Below the pieces are notes generated by a model. It made no database searches, was not told where the DNA came from, and worked only from the letters and a program-made list of their open reading frames with translations. A DNA stretch of 64,000 nucleotides, taken from assembly GCF_007713465.1 (NCBI RefSeq), contig NZ_VMSG01000023.1, positions 1-64,000 on the forward strand. Reading direction: 5' to 3'. This document shows, piece by piece, positions 8,510 to 16,158 of this stretch. Position 1 is the first letter of the stretch, and every line of letters starts with the position of its first letter. Position numbers and translations under genes: made by a program. Source of the stretch: Pseudomonas sp. H3(2019). GTDB taxonomy: Bacteria; Pseudomonadota; Gammaproteobacteria; Pseudomonadales; Pseudomonadaceae.

Positions 8510-9255
8510 AGCTGGTCAGCGAATGTCTCGGTGTGGCGCGCTCGCAATTAACGGTTCGAATCAAGCAATCGGTATCGCCCAAGACACGGCGAAGCAGGCC
8601 TGTGAACGATGCTGAGTTGGTGGCTGAAATCCAGCAACAGGTCAGCGAACTGCCCAGCTATGGCTACCGTCGAGTCTGGGGATTGCTGCGTCGCGCCCGT
8701 GAAACCCAGTTGCTACCCGCGATCAACGTGAAGCGGGTTTACCGGGTTATGCGTGATCACAACCTACTGCTTGAACGCCGGATCAAACAACCCGGCGCGC
8801 CGCGTCGACACGAAGGCCGTATTGCGGTGCAAACCAGCGATACGCGTTGGTGCTCGGACGGCTTTGAATTCCGTTGCGAGGACGGCGCCAAACTGAGCGT
8901 GACCTTCGCCCTGGACTGCTGTGATCGCGAAGCCATCGGCTGGGTCGCCAGCCCGACCGGGTACAGCGGCGATGACATCCGCGACTTGATGCTGGAAAGC
9001 GTGGCGAAGCGCTTAGCCGATGACCACACCTGTGCGCAGCCCGCAGCCCGCAGCCCGCAGAGCAATGGCATGGCAGAGAGTTTTGTGAAGACGATCAAGC
9101 GTGATTACGTGGCGCATATGCCCAAGCCGGATCGAGAAACGGCGCTGCGCAACCTGGCAATTGCCTTCGAGCACTACAATGAGCAGCATCCGCACAGCGC
9201 CTTGAACTACCGCTCACCGAGGGAGTTCAGGCGCTTGGCAGTGGCATCAATTTAA
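8467..9255 (+). CDS. IS2-group transposase OrfB (InsD-like, DDE integrase core)
   Basis: 262 aa with an N-terminal HTH_21 region (YGYRRVWGLLRR) and an rve integrase core. Candidate DDE residues are D in TRWCSDGFEF, D in FALDCCDRE and E in NGMAESFVKTIK. It is in the -1 frame relative to OrfA, as in IS3 elements, where the active enzyme is an OrfAB fusion made by frameshifting. The frame is intact, so the element may still be mobile. Confidence 0.92.
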   Translation: MDCALTLVAGGRPVKLVSECLGVARSQLTVRIKQSVSPKTRRSRPVNDAELVAEIQQQVSELPSYGYRRVWGLLRRARETQLLPAINVKRVYRVMRDHNLLLERRIKQPGAPRRHEGRIAVQTSDTRWCSDGFEFRCEDGAKLSVTFALDCCDREAIGWVASPTGYSGDDIRDLMLESVAKRLADDHTCAQPAARSPQSNGMAESFVKTIKRDYVAHMPKPDRETALRNLAIAFEHYNEQHPHSALNYRSPREFRRLAVASI

Positions 9256-9292
9256 CGGGGAGTTGGTGTCCGGTTTTGAAGGGGCAAGTCCA

Positions 9293-10076
9293 ACCCCTAC
9301 ATTCCAACACAACACGCCAAAAAAACCTGGGACTATGGCTGTGTAGAACAGCCATGGTGCTACCCGCGTAAGTTGCAGCGCCGATGGTATGTCAATGCGG
9401 TGCAGCGCCAGCAACAGCAGATTGATCAGCGCGATACTCACCCAGCCGAGCAATGCCGTCAGCGTGGTGTAACGATATGGCGACCAGCTGGGAAACAAGG
9501 TGCCCCCAGCCGTATACAAGATCCAGCACAATACTCCGCAAGCAACGACCAGGGCCCCCCGGCATGCTCGAAAGACCAGGAGGCGCTGCCCATATGCCCG
9601 CTCGTCACCACCAGTAATACCCCGCAAAACGACAACAGCAGAAAGCCGCATGACCAGGGGCTGGGCCTGACTCGATGAATGGCCCAGTTTGCCAGCAGGC
9701 TCAACATGGGTTGAGTTGCCATCATCACTGACGCAATCAGCGTGCCTTGTACTCCAGCCAAGTGCTGACCAATAAACACCAGCAGACCAAACCCAGCAAA
9801 TCCCAACGTTCCCAGAAACCAGACTAGCCCGACTCGCTGCCCTTTCAACGAGAACGCGGATCTACCCTCGCGCAATAGCAACAGCAGGGCGAACAGGCTG
9901 CCCGCGATGGCGAACCGCAGCGTAGTAAAGGTGAACGGATCAAGCATGCGCAGTGCAGCGGTCATGACGGGGAAAAGGCTGCCCCAGGCAGCTGTAGCCA
10001 GCAGGCACAGGAGGACTCCCTGGCCGAACGATGACGATGCTTGCCTAAGTTGTGTCGGTTGAATATGTCCTGCCAT
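9293..10076 (-). pseudogene. EamA/DMT-family transporter, frameshifted and truncated by the IS
   Basis: Starting at ATG 10076, the protein reads as an EamA (RhaT-like) permease, with several membrane helices in the first half (LLCLLATAAWGSLFPVMTAA). The frame breaks in the C6 run at 9555-9560. The correct continuation (GALVVACGVLCWILYTAGG, then FFGVLCWNVGVG) is in another phase and runs into the IS right end at 9292, losing the last helices. The gene is therefore doubly broken. A LysR gene diverges from it, probably its former regulator. The homopolymer shift could be a sequencing error, but the IS truncation is not. Confidence 0.8.
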
Positions 10077-10208
10077 AAGGGATCTACCCCGATAAAGTGA
10101 GGTGACTACTGTGTAGCCCCTACCTTCGGTGATCCATTCACTTGTTTGGAAGGCAGCTTTCATTTTCTCTGTAGTGACATGCCCGGCCTGCTCAAGGAAG
10201 ATTGCGTC

Positions 10209-11108
10209 ATGGAACTTTACCAACTCAAAGCCTTTATCGCGGTTGCTCAATGCGGCAGCCTGACCAAAGCCGCCGACCAGCTGTTTTTAAGCGTGCCCGC
10301 CGTGAGCGCACAGAACAGGGCGCTGGAAGACGAACTCGACCTGCAACTGTTCGACCGCAACTCCCGTGGAATGCTGTTGACACCCCTGGGCCGCACACTG
10401 CTTGGCGAAGCGGAACACACCGTAAACGCGGCAAAACGCTACAAAACCGTTGCGTCAGACTCCAGGGGACAACTGACCGGCAGCCTTCGCGTCGGCACAC
10501 TAAGCGACTCCGTACCCTTGCGTACCAGCAACACACTGCTCGGACTGGGTCAACGTCATCCGCATATCGCCGTCACGCTCCATCAGGACGTGTCGGGCCG
10601 GGTTATCCAGCGGGTTCGGGCCAACGAGCTCGATTGCGGTTTTGCCTTGGCCGATTCGATGCCTGAGGGACTGTCGGCCTATCACTTGACGGCCATCGAG
10701 TTGGCCGTTGCCCTTCCCGCAAACCTGGCCTCGGCAGCGCACGATCTTGAGTTATCCGACCTCGCTCGGCTGCCCTGGATAGTCAGCGTTCCCGACTGTG
10801 CGTTGCACGACGCCGCGCTTGATCTGTTCCGCTCGCTCGGCGGCGTACCTCCCTCTCAATATGTGGCAGACAGCGATGGGGGCTTGCGCAGCATGATCGG
10901 CGGCGGATTGGGCGTGGGTATGCTGCGGATGAGCGAAATTCAGGCGGGCTTGCAGGCAGGTGAGCTAGCGGTTTGGCCACACTGGAAAGGGGCAACATGG
11001 CTTTACTGGATTCAACCAAAAGAGGGTGCTGCCCCAGCAGTCCTCGCCCTGCGAGATATCGTGCTGGAAACCTGGAATGCGGGCCATGGCATTGACTCTG
11101 TCATTTAA
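10209..11108 (+). CDS. LysR-family transcriptional regulator
   Basis: 299 aa. The N-terminal winged helix (MELYQLKAFIAVAQCGSLTK) is followed by a LysR substrate-binding domain from about residue 90. I chose ATG 10209 because it begins the conserved LysR domain; upstream in-frame codons have no family similarity. It is transcribed away from the broken EamA transporter gene, the classic divergent arrangement, so it probably controlled that exporter and is now an orphan. Its coinducer is unknown. Confidence 0.88.
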   Translation: MELYQLKAFIAVAQCGSLTKAADQLFLSVPAVSAQNRALEDELDLQLFDRNSRGMLLTPLGRTLLGEAEHTVNAAKRYKTVASDSRGQLTGSLRVGTLSDSVPLRTSNTLLGLGQRHPHIAVTLHQDVSGRVIQRVRANELDCGFALADSMPEGLSAYHLTAIELAVALPANLASAAHDLELSDLARLPWIVSVPDCALHDAALDLFRSLGGVPPSQYVADSDGGLRSMIGGGLGVGMLRMSEIQAGLQAGELAVWPHWKGATWLYWIQPKEGAAPAVLALRDIVLETWNAGHGIDSVI

Positions 11109-11116
11109 ACGGCCGC

Positions 11117-11228
11117 TATAGGGATGGCAGTTACCTGCCACCCCCCGCGCAGATCCGTACGTGCGGAACTACCGCATACGGCTCCTGCCTCGGGTATGTG
11201 ACGCGAAGCGATCCTTCAGGGTAAGGGC
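11117..11228 (-). ncRNA. Group II intron 3' remnant (domains V and VI)
   Basis: On the minus strand, 11184 to 11152 reads GAGCCGTATGCGG, a 7-nt linking segment, then CCGCACGTACGG: the domain V hairpin of bacterial group II introns. A second stem-loop (11120-11145, GGCAG gtaa CTGCC) sits where domain VI should be, and the 3' intron end would be near 11117. No reverse transcriptase gene or domains I-IV remain; the piece stops at the IS66 remnant. It is a scar of a lost retroelement. Confidence 0.78.
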
Positions 11229-11358
11229 TTAGCCTAAACGACCAACTGAGGCGTTGGCGATCATTGAGCTTCCCAATGGTGAGCAATCGATCATTGTGAA
11301 ATGGCCAACTTCCGATCCTGAAGGATGCGCACCCTTTGTCCGTGAGCTTGCCCTGTGA
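11229..11358 (+). pseudogene. IS66-family TnpA C-terminal remnant
   Basis: The frame ending in TGA at 11356-11358 encodes AIIELPNGEQSIIVKWPTSD followed by PEGCAPFVREL, the C-terminal end of the small IS66 protein TnpA. The start and N-terminal half are missing. The stop overlaps the GTG of the following tnpB piece (GTGA), the normal coupling in IS66 elements. Confidence 0.72.
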
Positions 11359-11525
11359 TCCGCATTGACGCCATCTGGCTCGCCACGGAACGGATGGACA
11401 TGCGCGCCGGTATAGTGGCCGGCTTCGTCTCTGACGCCCTGGGCCGTGCCCACACCTACGACAGCCAGCTGGAGGATCAGTTGAACCTCAACGGTGTGAT
11501 TCTCAGTGGTGCCGACAGCGGTTAA
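11355..11525 (+). pseudogene. In-frame chimera: IS66 TnpB N terminus joined to a phage protein C terminus
   Basis: A 56-codon open frame. It begins with the N terminus of IS66 TnpB (VIRIDAIWLATERMDMRAG) and switches without a break to VAGFVSDALGRAHTYDSQLE, then DQLNLNGVILSGADSG. The second part resembles the DUF4376-type domain of phage tail-associated proteins. The junction is near 11411. It looks like a deletion between an IS66 element and a prophage that happened to keep the frame. It is unlikely to have a function. Confidence 0.65.
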
Positions 11526-11533
11526 GACAGAGC

Positions 11534-11770
11534 GTGGCGGACGCTGGGCAGCGATTACAGGCGCCAAAAAATTGGGTCGGCTCTGAGGTCGTCAACATTT
11601 TCAAAGTCTTGTCCGAGACCTTAGACCTGCTGCAGCAAATGAACCTGCAACTGACGGCACACACGCATTCACCTTGTCCGACGCCCAGCCCCTCCGATGC
11701 AACAGCATTCACCCAAAAAGCAGCAACGGCTCTGGCCCTATCAGTAGCCATTAAATCGGTCACCGCATAG
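11534..11770 (+). pseudogene. Phage baseplate assembly protein, C-terminal remnant
   Basis: A 78-codon frame opening at GTG 11534. It encodes ADAGQRLQAPKNWVGSEVVN, then LDLLQQMNLQLTAHTH, the C-terminal region of Mu/P2-type baseplate (gpV/gp45-like) proteins of Pseudomonas prophages and tailocins. Only the tail end is present and no other baseplate gene is near. With the piece just upstream it shows that a prophage or tailocin segment was once joined here. Confidence 0.55.
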
Positions 11771-11890
11771 CCGGTCGCTTCGGTCGTGTATCCGCTTTGT
11801 TCGGCATTGTGTTTTAATTGATGCATCCACTAAGGCTGCGTCGCTAACCGACAAAGCCGCACAGCCTTAGTCGTATCACTGCCAAATAGA

Positions 11891-13066
11891 ATGGATGCTG
11901 TTATGAGCTCTGCAACCTCGTCTGCCGACAAAATGTGGTTCCTGCAATTCCTGCGAGGAGTTGCCTGTCTGATAATCGTTTACGTCCACTGGTTAAGTTT
12001 TTTGCGTACTCCAGGTGTGGTGAACGGTATTGTGTACCAGTCAGAATTGCCGCCCTATAGCGAGCCTTCTATAGTTACAACGATTGCCGTTGCAATGAAC
12101 ACCTCGTTGCCTTTCGATTTTAGAGAAATGTTTTTTGGGTTAGGTTTATTTTTTCTCATTAGCGGGTTCATTATTCCGCTGTCGCTCGAAAAATCTACCA
12201 AGATAAATTATTTGATTCGACGTATCGCTAGGATTCTACCTACTGCTATTGCTTGCACGGTGCTTACAGCAATTGTAATAATTATTGCGCGTTTCATCGA
12301 TGGAAACACTGTTATGCCGTTTTCGCTAAAGACAGTCTTATCAAACGCGTTGTTGATCCGGGATCTTAAAGGCGCCGCGTACGTAGATACTGCTATATGG
12401 ACGCTCGAAGTTGAGGTGCATTTTTATCTGATTTGCTTTGCTATTTCTTTCTTTGCTGGGCAAAAAAAAGCAATTGTTATAACGGCGCTAGCGTTGATTT
12501 TTCTTGGGGTGTCGATTCTTACTGCCGGCACTGACCCGCTGTTGATAGCCTACAATCTACAATTAAAACTGATCGCCATGAATGGCTGCTTTATGGTTCT
12601 CATGTTTATTGGAATGTCCCTTTACAATTTTCATGTCGGGAACTGGTCAGTCAGAAAGACCGCAGCAGTTGTCGTTGCTCTGCTTTTGATTAATCACTAT
12701 ACATTGCGAAACTACTACTCGGCGGATTTTGCCGTCATGTATGTTAATCACTTATATGCCGTTCTGATTTTTTTGGTTTTTTTTCTGTTGGGGGATCGCC
12801 TTCCTTATTCTAAGGTAATGGATAAGATCGCCAATATTTCCTATCCCTTGTATTTGCTTCATGGTGCCTTGGGGTACGTCGTGTTCTACGCAATGTATAA
12901 GTCAACTTCGGTAGTTTGGTTATCAGTAATTGTGACTTGCTTGTTGGTCTACTCCCTGACACTGCTCGTCCATTTTACGATTGAGCTACCATCTACGCCG
13001 ATGGGAAAAAAGGCCGCAGCGTTCGTCGATAGAGCTCGGGCTCGAAGGTTTCAGCGAGCAGCGTAA
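11891..13066 (+). CDS. Acyltransferase 3 family membrane protein (OafA/YrhL-like)
   Basis: 391 aa with about ten hydrophobic segments and the family opening WFLQFLRGVACLIIVYVHW. Such proteins move acetyl or other acyl groups onto surface sugars, for example O-antigen or exopolysaccharide. ATG 11903 is an alternative start. The codons are clearly AT-richer than the core genome, a sign of transfer. It is followed 37 bp later by an unrelated hypothetical gene of the same base composition. No glycan gene cluster is in view, so the acceptor is unknown. Confidence 0.88.
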   Translation: MDAVMSSATSSADKMWFLQFLRGVACLIIVYVHWLSFLRTPGVVNGIVYQSELPPYSEPSIVTTIAVAMNTSLPFDFREMFFGLGLFFLISGFIIPLSLEKSTKINYLIRRIARILPTAIACTVLTAIVIIIARFIDGNTVMPFSLKTVLSNALLIRDLKGAAYVDTAIWTLEVEVHFYLICFAISFFAGQKKAIVITALALIFLGVSILTAGTDPLLIAYNLQLKLIAMNGCFMVLMFIGMSLYNFHVGNWSVRKTAAVVVALLLINHYTLRNYYSADFAVMYVNHLYAVLIFLVFFLLGDRLPYSKVMDKIANISYPLYLLHGALGYVVFYAMYKSTSVVWLSVIVTCLLVYSLTLLVHFTIELPSTPMGKKAAAFVDRARARRFQRAA

Positions 13067-13103
13067 GACAATATTGCGAAAACGTATTTCTCTTGGTGGG
13101 AAG

Positions 13104-13745
13104 ATGGATCTCAAAAATGATTCGAAAAATCAGCATTTTTTATCGCAGGCTGAGCAACGTCTCAATGCGCTGAATCCTGCCGCTAAAGAAAGAAATCAGC
13201 GGATATATGAATTTGATCTGATTGATCGTGAGCGTTATTTTCTCAAACTGAAGTCCGATAGAGGAGTAGTCATAGGGAATACGTTAAGTTTGCATGACTT
13301 GTTTAGCTTTGATGTGCTAGGAAGTAGCTTTGAAAGGTATAACTTTGAGAAGCTTTTTCAAGGGTATGAATCTCAAAACAGGATTCTTACCCAAGACTTG
13401 CTTCGCAAGGTTGGCACTCAAGGTGCAGATATCGGCAAGGAAGTTGTTAATCTATTTCTGGTAAAGTTTTTAAATTTTCTACGTAATCCATATTCTGTAA
13501 AGAAAATACTCAACACCTTCCCTCCGTTATTGAGTATTTGTCCTACAGATCCCATTCATTTAGATAATTTCAATAGGGTGCTAAAAGGCAGGAAGCCACA
13601 CCAGCGGCATCTTTGTGCGAAATTGGATATATCCGAAGATGAATATATCGTATGGCTTTCAGTAATATTCTTGCTGCTTACTCCTCTCGGTAAAGCTGAT
13701 GAGGATTTTCTGAGCGAAATGGTAAAAGGGTTATTCGAATCTTGA
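13104..13745 (+). CDS. Hypothetical protein, N-terminal part of a probably interrupted gene
   Basis: 213 aa from ATG 13104, placed behind GGTGGGAAG; an upstream frame start at 12981 would overlap the acyltransferase. It opens with KNQHFLSQAEQRLNALNPAA and RIYEFDLIDRER, loosely like the start of DUF4238-type proteins; I do not recognise it firmly. It ends at TGA 13743-13745, and the same frame reopens 12 nt later for another 107 codons, so this may be the first two-thirds of a 325-codon gene. AT-rich like the acyltransferase gene before it. Confidence 0.6.
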   Translation: MDLKNDSKNQHFLSQAEQRLNALNPAAKERNQRIYEFDLIDRERYFLKLKSDRGVVIGNTLSLHDLFSFDVLGSSFERYNFEKLFQGYESQNRILTQDLLRKVGTQGADIGKEVVNLFLVKFLNFLRNPYSVKKILNTFPPLLSICPTDPIHLDNFNRVLKGRKPHQRHLCAKLDISEDEYIVWLSVIFLLLTPLGKADEDFLSEMVKGLFES

Positions 13746-13757
13746 GAATATACTCGA

Positions 13758-14081
13758 ATGTTTTTTATTCATACATATGATACGCATGCGTGCTTATTGT
13801 CGGATCGTGGTTATACTATGCCTGTGCGTGCAGATGAGTTTCTCGCGTTTGATTTTAATTTGAACTCTCATGCATTTATAAGGTACGCGTTTCACGAGGT
13901 TGATACTAAAGTACCATCATGGATGTCAGAGCGCGACGTCGAGCTATTCAAAGCGACGACGAGGACTGACGCTCGTCATATTCATAACGATTTGGATGCA
14001 CTGAAAGCTTATAATAGGCATGTTATCTATCAGTGCCACAGTCAGGTTTTTAGCGCTCAACCAGTATGGTTCGGCAGCTGA
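13758..14081 (+). CDS. Hypothetical protein, likely C-terminal part of the preceding gene
   Basis: 107 codons in the same reading frame as 13104-13745, separated from it by one TGA and four codons. The ATG at 13758 has no clear ribosome binding site. The sequence (ACLLSDRGYTMPV, then AFDFNLNSHAFIRYAFHE) reads like the inside of a larger protein rather than a free start. It is best seen as the tail of one gene cut by a nonsense codon, though translation as a separate small protein cannot be excluded. Confidence 0.5.
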   Translation: MFFIHTYDTHACLLSDRGYTMPVRADEFLAFDFNLNSHAFIRYAFHEVDTKVPSWMSERDVELFKATTRTDARHIHNDLDALKAYNRHVIYQCHSQVFSAQPVWFGS

Positions 14082-14586
14082 TGGATGGTTTGTTGTTATC
14101 TATTTATTAGACGACACAACTCATCGGTAGATCGGTCGGCACCACCAGGACTGCGCATACCAACACCCTCCATCGAACTCTATGCCGCTCAGCGTAAACC
14201 CCTCCGTCGCCATAGCCGACATCGCCACATCGAACAACTAAGGTAGGAGCAGTGGACCGTTCCCATACAGCGGTCGCACGCTTGCAACGTTCGAATGCCT
14301 TTTCAAGTGATCGCAGACCTGATTATCCACGATAAGGTCGCCCCTGATCACTGTGGTGCGCTTGATAGGAGCGACTGCCAAGGTGACGCCCCTGCTGCGC
14401 CGTGGAGTGATGAGAAGATGCATGATGACTCAGCTCAACTGATAACTGTGCGTGCATACAGTATTAAGTGTCTGTTCAATTGGCAACCAGTGCGGCTAAT
14501 TGCATCTACTCTTATCAAACGGTCCCCAATACGGCCCCCAGAGGGATGCGGTAAAGGAAGAACAGAGCTGCAGGCCTTGAAAACAG
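14082..14586. other. Intergenic stretch without a supported gene
   Basis: About 500 bp with only short, unconvincing open frames in several phases. The single clear motif is a LexA-type box at 14446-14461. Given the phage and IS pieces on the left and the tRNA scar on the right, this is probably decayed mobile DNA. Confidence 0.5.
14446..14461. promoter_or_regulatory. Orphan LexA-type SOS box
   Basis: CTGTGCGTGCATACAG has the CTG-N10-CAG form of the Pseudomonas LexA operator, the same form as the two boxes before lexA in this window. No recognisable SOS gene follows on either strand. On the minus strand a 61-codon frame opens 23 bp away (14423), but it is unidentified. Chance occurrence is possible. 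Confidence 0.4.
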
Positions 14587-14638
14587 TGGAGCGGGTGAAG
14601 GGAATCGAACCCTCGTTATCAGCTTGGGAAACTGATAA
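14587..14638 (-). tRNA. tRNA-Gly(CCC) 3' fragment, probable attachment-site scar
   Basis: Read leftward, the sequence contains the anticodon loop TTCCCAA, its 3' stem, a variable region, the T arm (GGTTCGATTCC) and the acceptor strand ending CCCGCTCCA. The D arm and 5' acceptor strand are absent, so it is not a functional tRNA. Integrases often use exactly this 3' half of tRNA-Gly, as ICEclc does, so this is likely one end (attL or attR) of a former island. No integrase is present next to it. Confidence 0.75.
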
Positions 14639-14661
14639 CACTTTTGACAGACTGCTTCCGA

Positions 14662-14844
14662 CCGATTCTGTTGAAAAAGTCGGCTTCGGTTTCCACGGCA
14701 GAAAAGTACGCGCCTGAGATTGAAATCTGTGTTTTTGGCAGAAGGTTCCAGGACTCGGATTTTACGTAGCAGCGTGTAAAAGAGGTGTTTTCACCCATCA
14801 ATATTCGAGCAGTTTGGGCAAACCGACTTTTTCAACAGAATCGG
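14662..14844. mobile_element. MITE-like element with perfect 22-bp terminal inverted repeats
   Basis: The 22 bases at 14662-14683 (beginning CCGATTCTGTTG) are the exact reverse complement of 14823-14844 (ending ACAGAATCGG). The 139 bp between them hold no gene. Repeats of the form GTTGAAAAAGTCGG are typical ends of transposase-bearing elements, so this is probably a non-autonomous derivative. It lies 24 bp from the tRNA-Gly scar. No clear target duplication is seen. Confidence 0.65.
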
Positions 14845-14980
14845 CCGATTGCTGCCCGTCGAGAAGGGCTGAAATCGACCCTCAACGGTTGTACACATTT
14901 CTCGTCAGCGGCCATTCAGGCGAGCACTGGCGCCGCCGCTGCACTCGAGGCCTTACCTGGAGGCGCATGATGCATCGCCT

Positions 14981-15958
14981 TCATCGGCCCTTGCGCCGGA
15001 AGGAGAACACGGTACCGCTGCAGCCGTTGTCGTCCCGCAGGTAGACGTCGAAGGTCTTGCCGACGACGGCGTAGCTGACCGTCACGACGCCCACGTCGTT
15101 GGACAGATAATTGCCCGACATCGCCGGCGCGAAATCGATCGCGTTGCGGGCGAGCAGGTAGAGATGCTCGTTATAGACGGTGGTGGCGGGCGACAGCGTC
15201 TTCAGGTGATCCTCCATTACGCTGTTGAGGGGCTGGCTGATCTCGTACTCTATGCCAGCGTTGTGGGGCTGGCTGATCTCGTACTGCATGCCCGCGTCGC
15301 GGTACGGGATCGACAGCAGCACCTTGCCATCGACGCTCAGGCGTGTGGCGAGCGAGGTGTCCAAAGTGACCGTCATGCTGTTGAGCCGGTGCAGGTCCCC
15401 GCGTGTCAGGCTCACGTCTGAGACCTCACCGTGCCCATCCTCGACGACCGAGAAGTTCGATTTCCATCGGCCTTTGTCTCGCCACGACTCCCACACGCCG
15501 CTGGGGCAGCCCACGCCGCTGACGCTATCGAGCGCATAAGTGCCGATCGCCTGCATGAGAATCTCGCGCTTCGAGCCAATGATGATTTCCGAGGTCTGAT
15601 GCGCGTCAACGGGCAAGCGCCGGTCGCCACGGGCCGATGCCCAGTTGCCGTCGAGCGTGTCGCTGGCCACCTTGCCGGTGAAGGTGCCGGTGTGTTGGCC
15701 CGCACTCCCGAACTCGTTCATCGTAAAGGTCCCTGATGGGTCGATCTCGCCGCTCAGGTAGATATCATTGCGCTTGCCGGCATGGCGATAGCTTCCCGTC
15801 AGCCTGCCGTCGACATTCTTGAGATTCATCGTAAACGCATAGCGATCGCCGATGCGGCCCGCGAAGGTCTTGTGGAAGTACTGAGGGTCGGCCAGCGCCG
15901 TGGTGGCGGTCATCCAGGACAGAAGCGCGGCGACGATCTGCAGGGCAGGACGAAACAT
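14981..15958 (-). CDS. Secreted hypothetical protein with signal peptide
   Basis: 325 aa from ATG 15958, chosen because it starts a typical signal peptide (MFRPALQIVAALLSW, cleavage likely after ALA). A GTG at 15997 would place 13 unlikely residues before it. The mature part is a soluble, probably periplasmic protein with beta-rich stretches (RLTGSYRHAGKRNDIYLSGEI) and ends at CSGTVFSFRRKGR. Residues near the middle contain a 12-residue tandem duplication (YEISQPHNAGIE, YEISQPLNSVME). Its GC content is higher than that of the AT-rich genes to its left, suggesting separate origin. I do not recognise the function. Confidence 0.7.
   Translation of the reverse strand: MFRPALQIVAALLSWMTATTALADPQYFHKTFAGRIGDRYAFTMNLKNVDGRLTGSYRHAGKRNDIYLSGEIDPSGTFTMNEFGSAGQHTGTFTGKVASDTLDGNWASARGDRRLPVDAHQTSEIIIGSKREILMQAIGTYALDSVSGVGCPSGVWESWRDKGRWKSNFSVVEDGHGEVSDVSLTRGDLHRLNSMTVTLDTSLATRLSVDGKVLLSIPYRDAGMQYEISQPHNAGIEYEISQPLNSVMEDHLKTLSPATTVYNEHLYLLARNAIDFAPAMSGNYLSNDVGVVTVSYAVVGKTFDVYLRDDNGCSGTVFSFRRKGR
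15229..15300. repeat. 36-bp tandem duplication inside the secreted-protein gene
   Basis: Units 15229-15264 and 15265-15300 begin with the same 20 bases and then diverge at several positions. They add 12 residues in frame, giving the repeated YEISQP motif. Confidence 0.75.
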
Positions 15959-16158
15959 GGAGAGCGCTCGGGATTGAAGGTGGCGAAATTGTGACACGCC
16001 GTGCCGATTGGTGACACGCGACCACGCGCGGAAATCGCTTGGCTGGAAGAATTCTCAGCCTAGTGATCGCCAGCAATTTCGGACCAGGCTTCGACGGACC
16101 GCTCCTGGCCGATTTCTGCCTGTCTATGTCATCGCAGCAGGGCTGCTTCAGCGTTCCT

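Larger units (their letters stand above)
8053..9292 (+). mobile_element. Complete IS3-family, IS2-group insertion sequence
   Basis: About 1240 bp. The left end (TGAACGAGCCCCATG) and the reverse complement of the right end (TGGACTTGCCCCTTC) match as imperfect terminal repeats and resemble IS2 ends. A short hairpin (CCCTTA CGA TAAGGG, about 8089-8103) follows the left end, as in IS2. It carries overlapping orfA and orfB. No 5-bp target duplication is visible between 8048-8052 and 9293-9297, consistent with its being one end of a larger mobile unit. Its right end interrupts an EamA transporter gene and its left end another gene. Confidence 0.88.

Noticed and set aside
8048..9297. A target-site duplication around the complete IS
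   Set aside because: The bases flanking 8053 and 9292 (CAAGC GC and ACCCC) do not repeat.
14238..14423. 61-codon minus-strand frame next to the orphan LexA box as an SOS gene
   Set aside because: No ribosome binding site and no similarity to UmuD/RulA or other SOS proteins that I can recognise.
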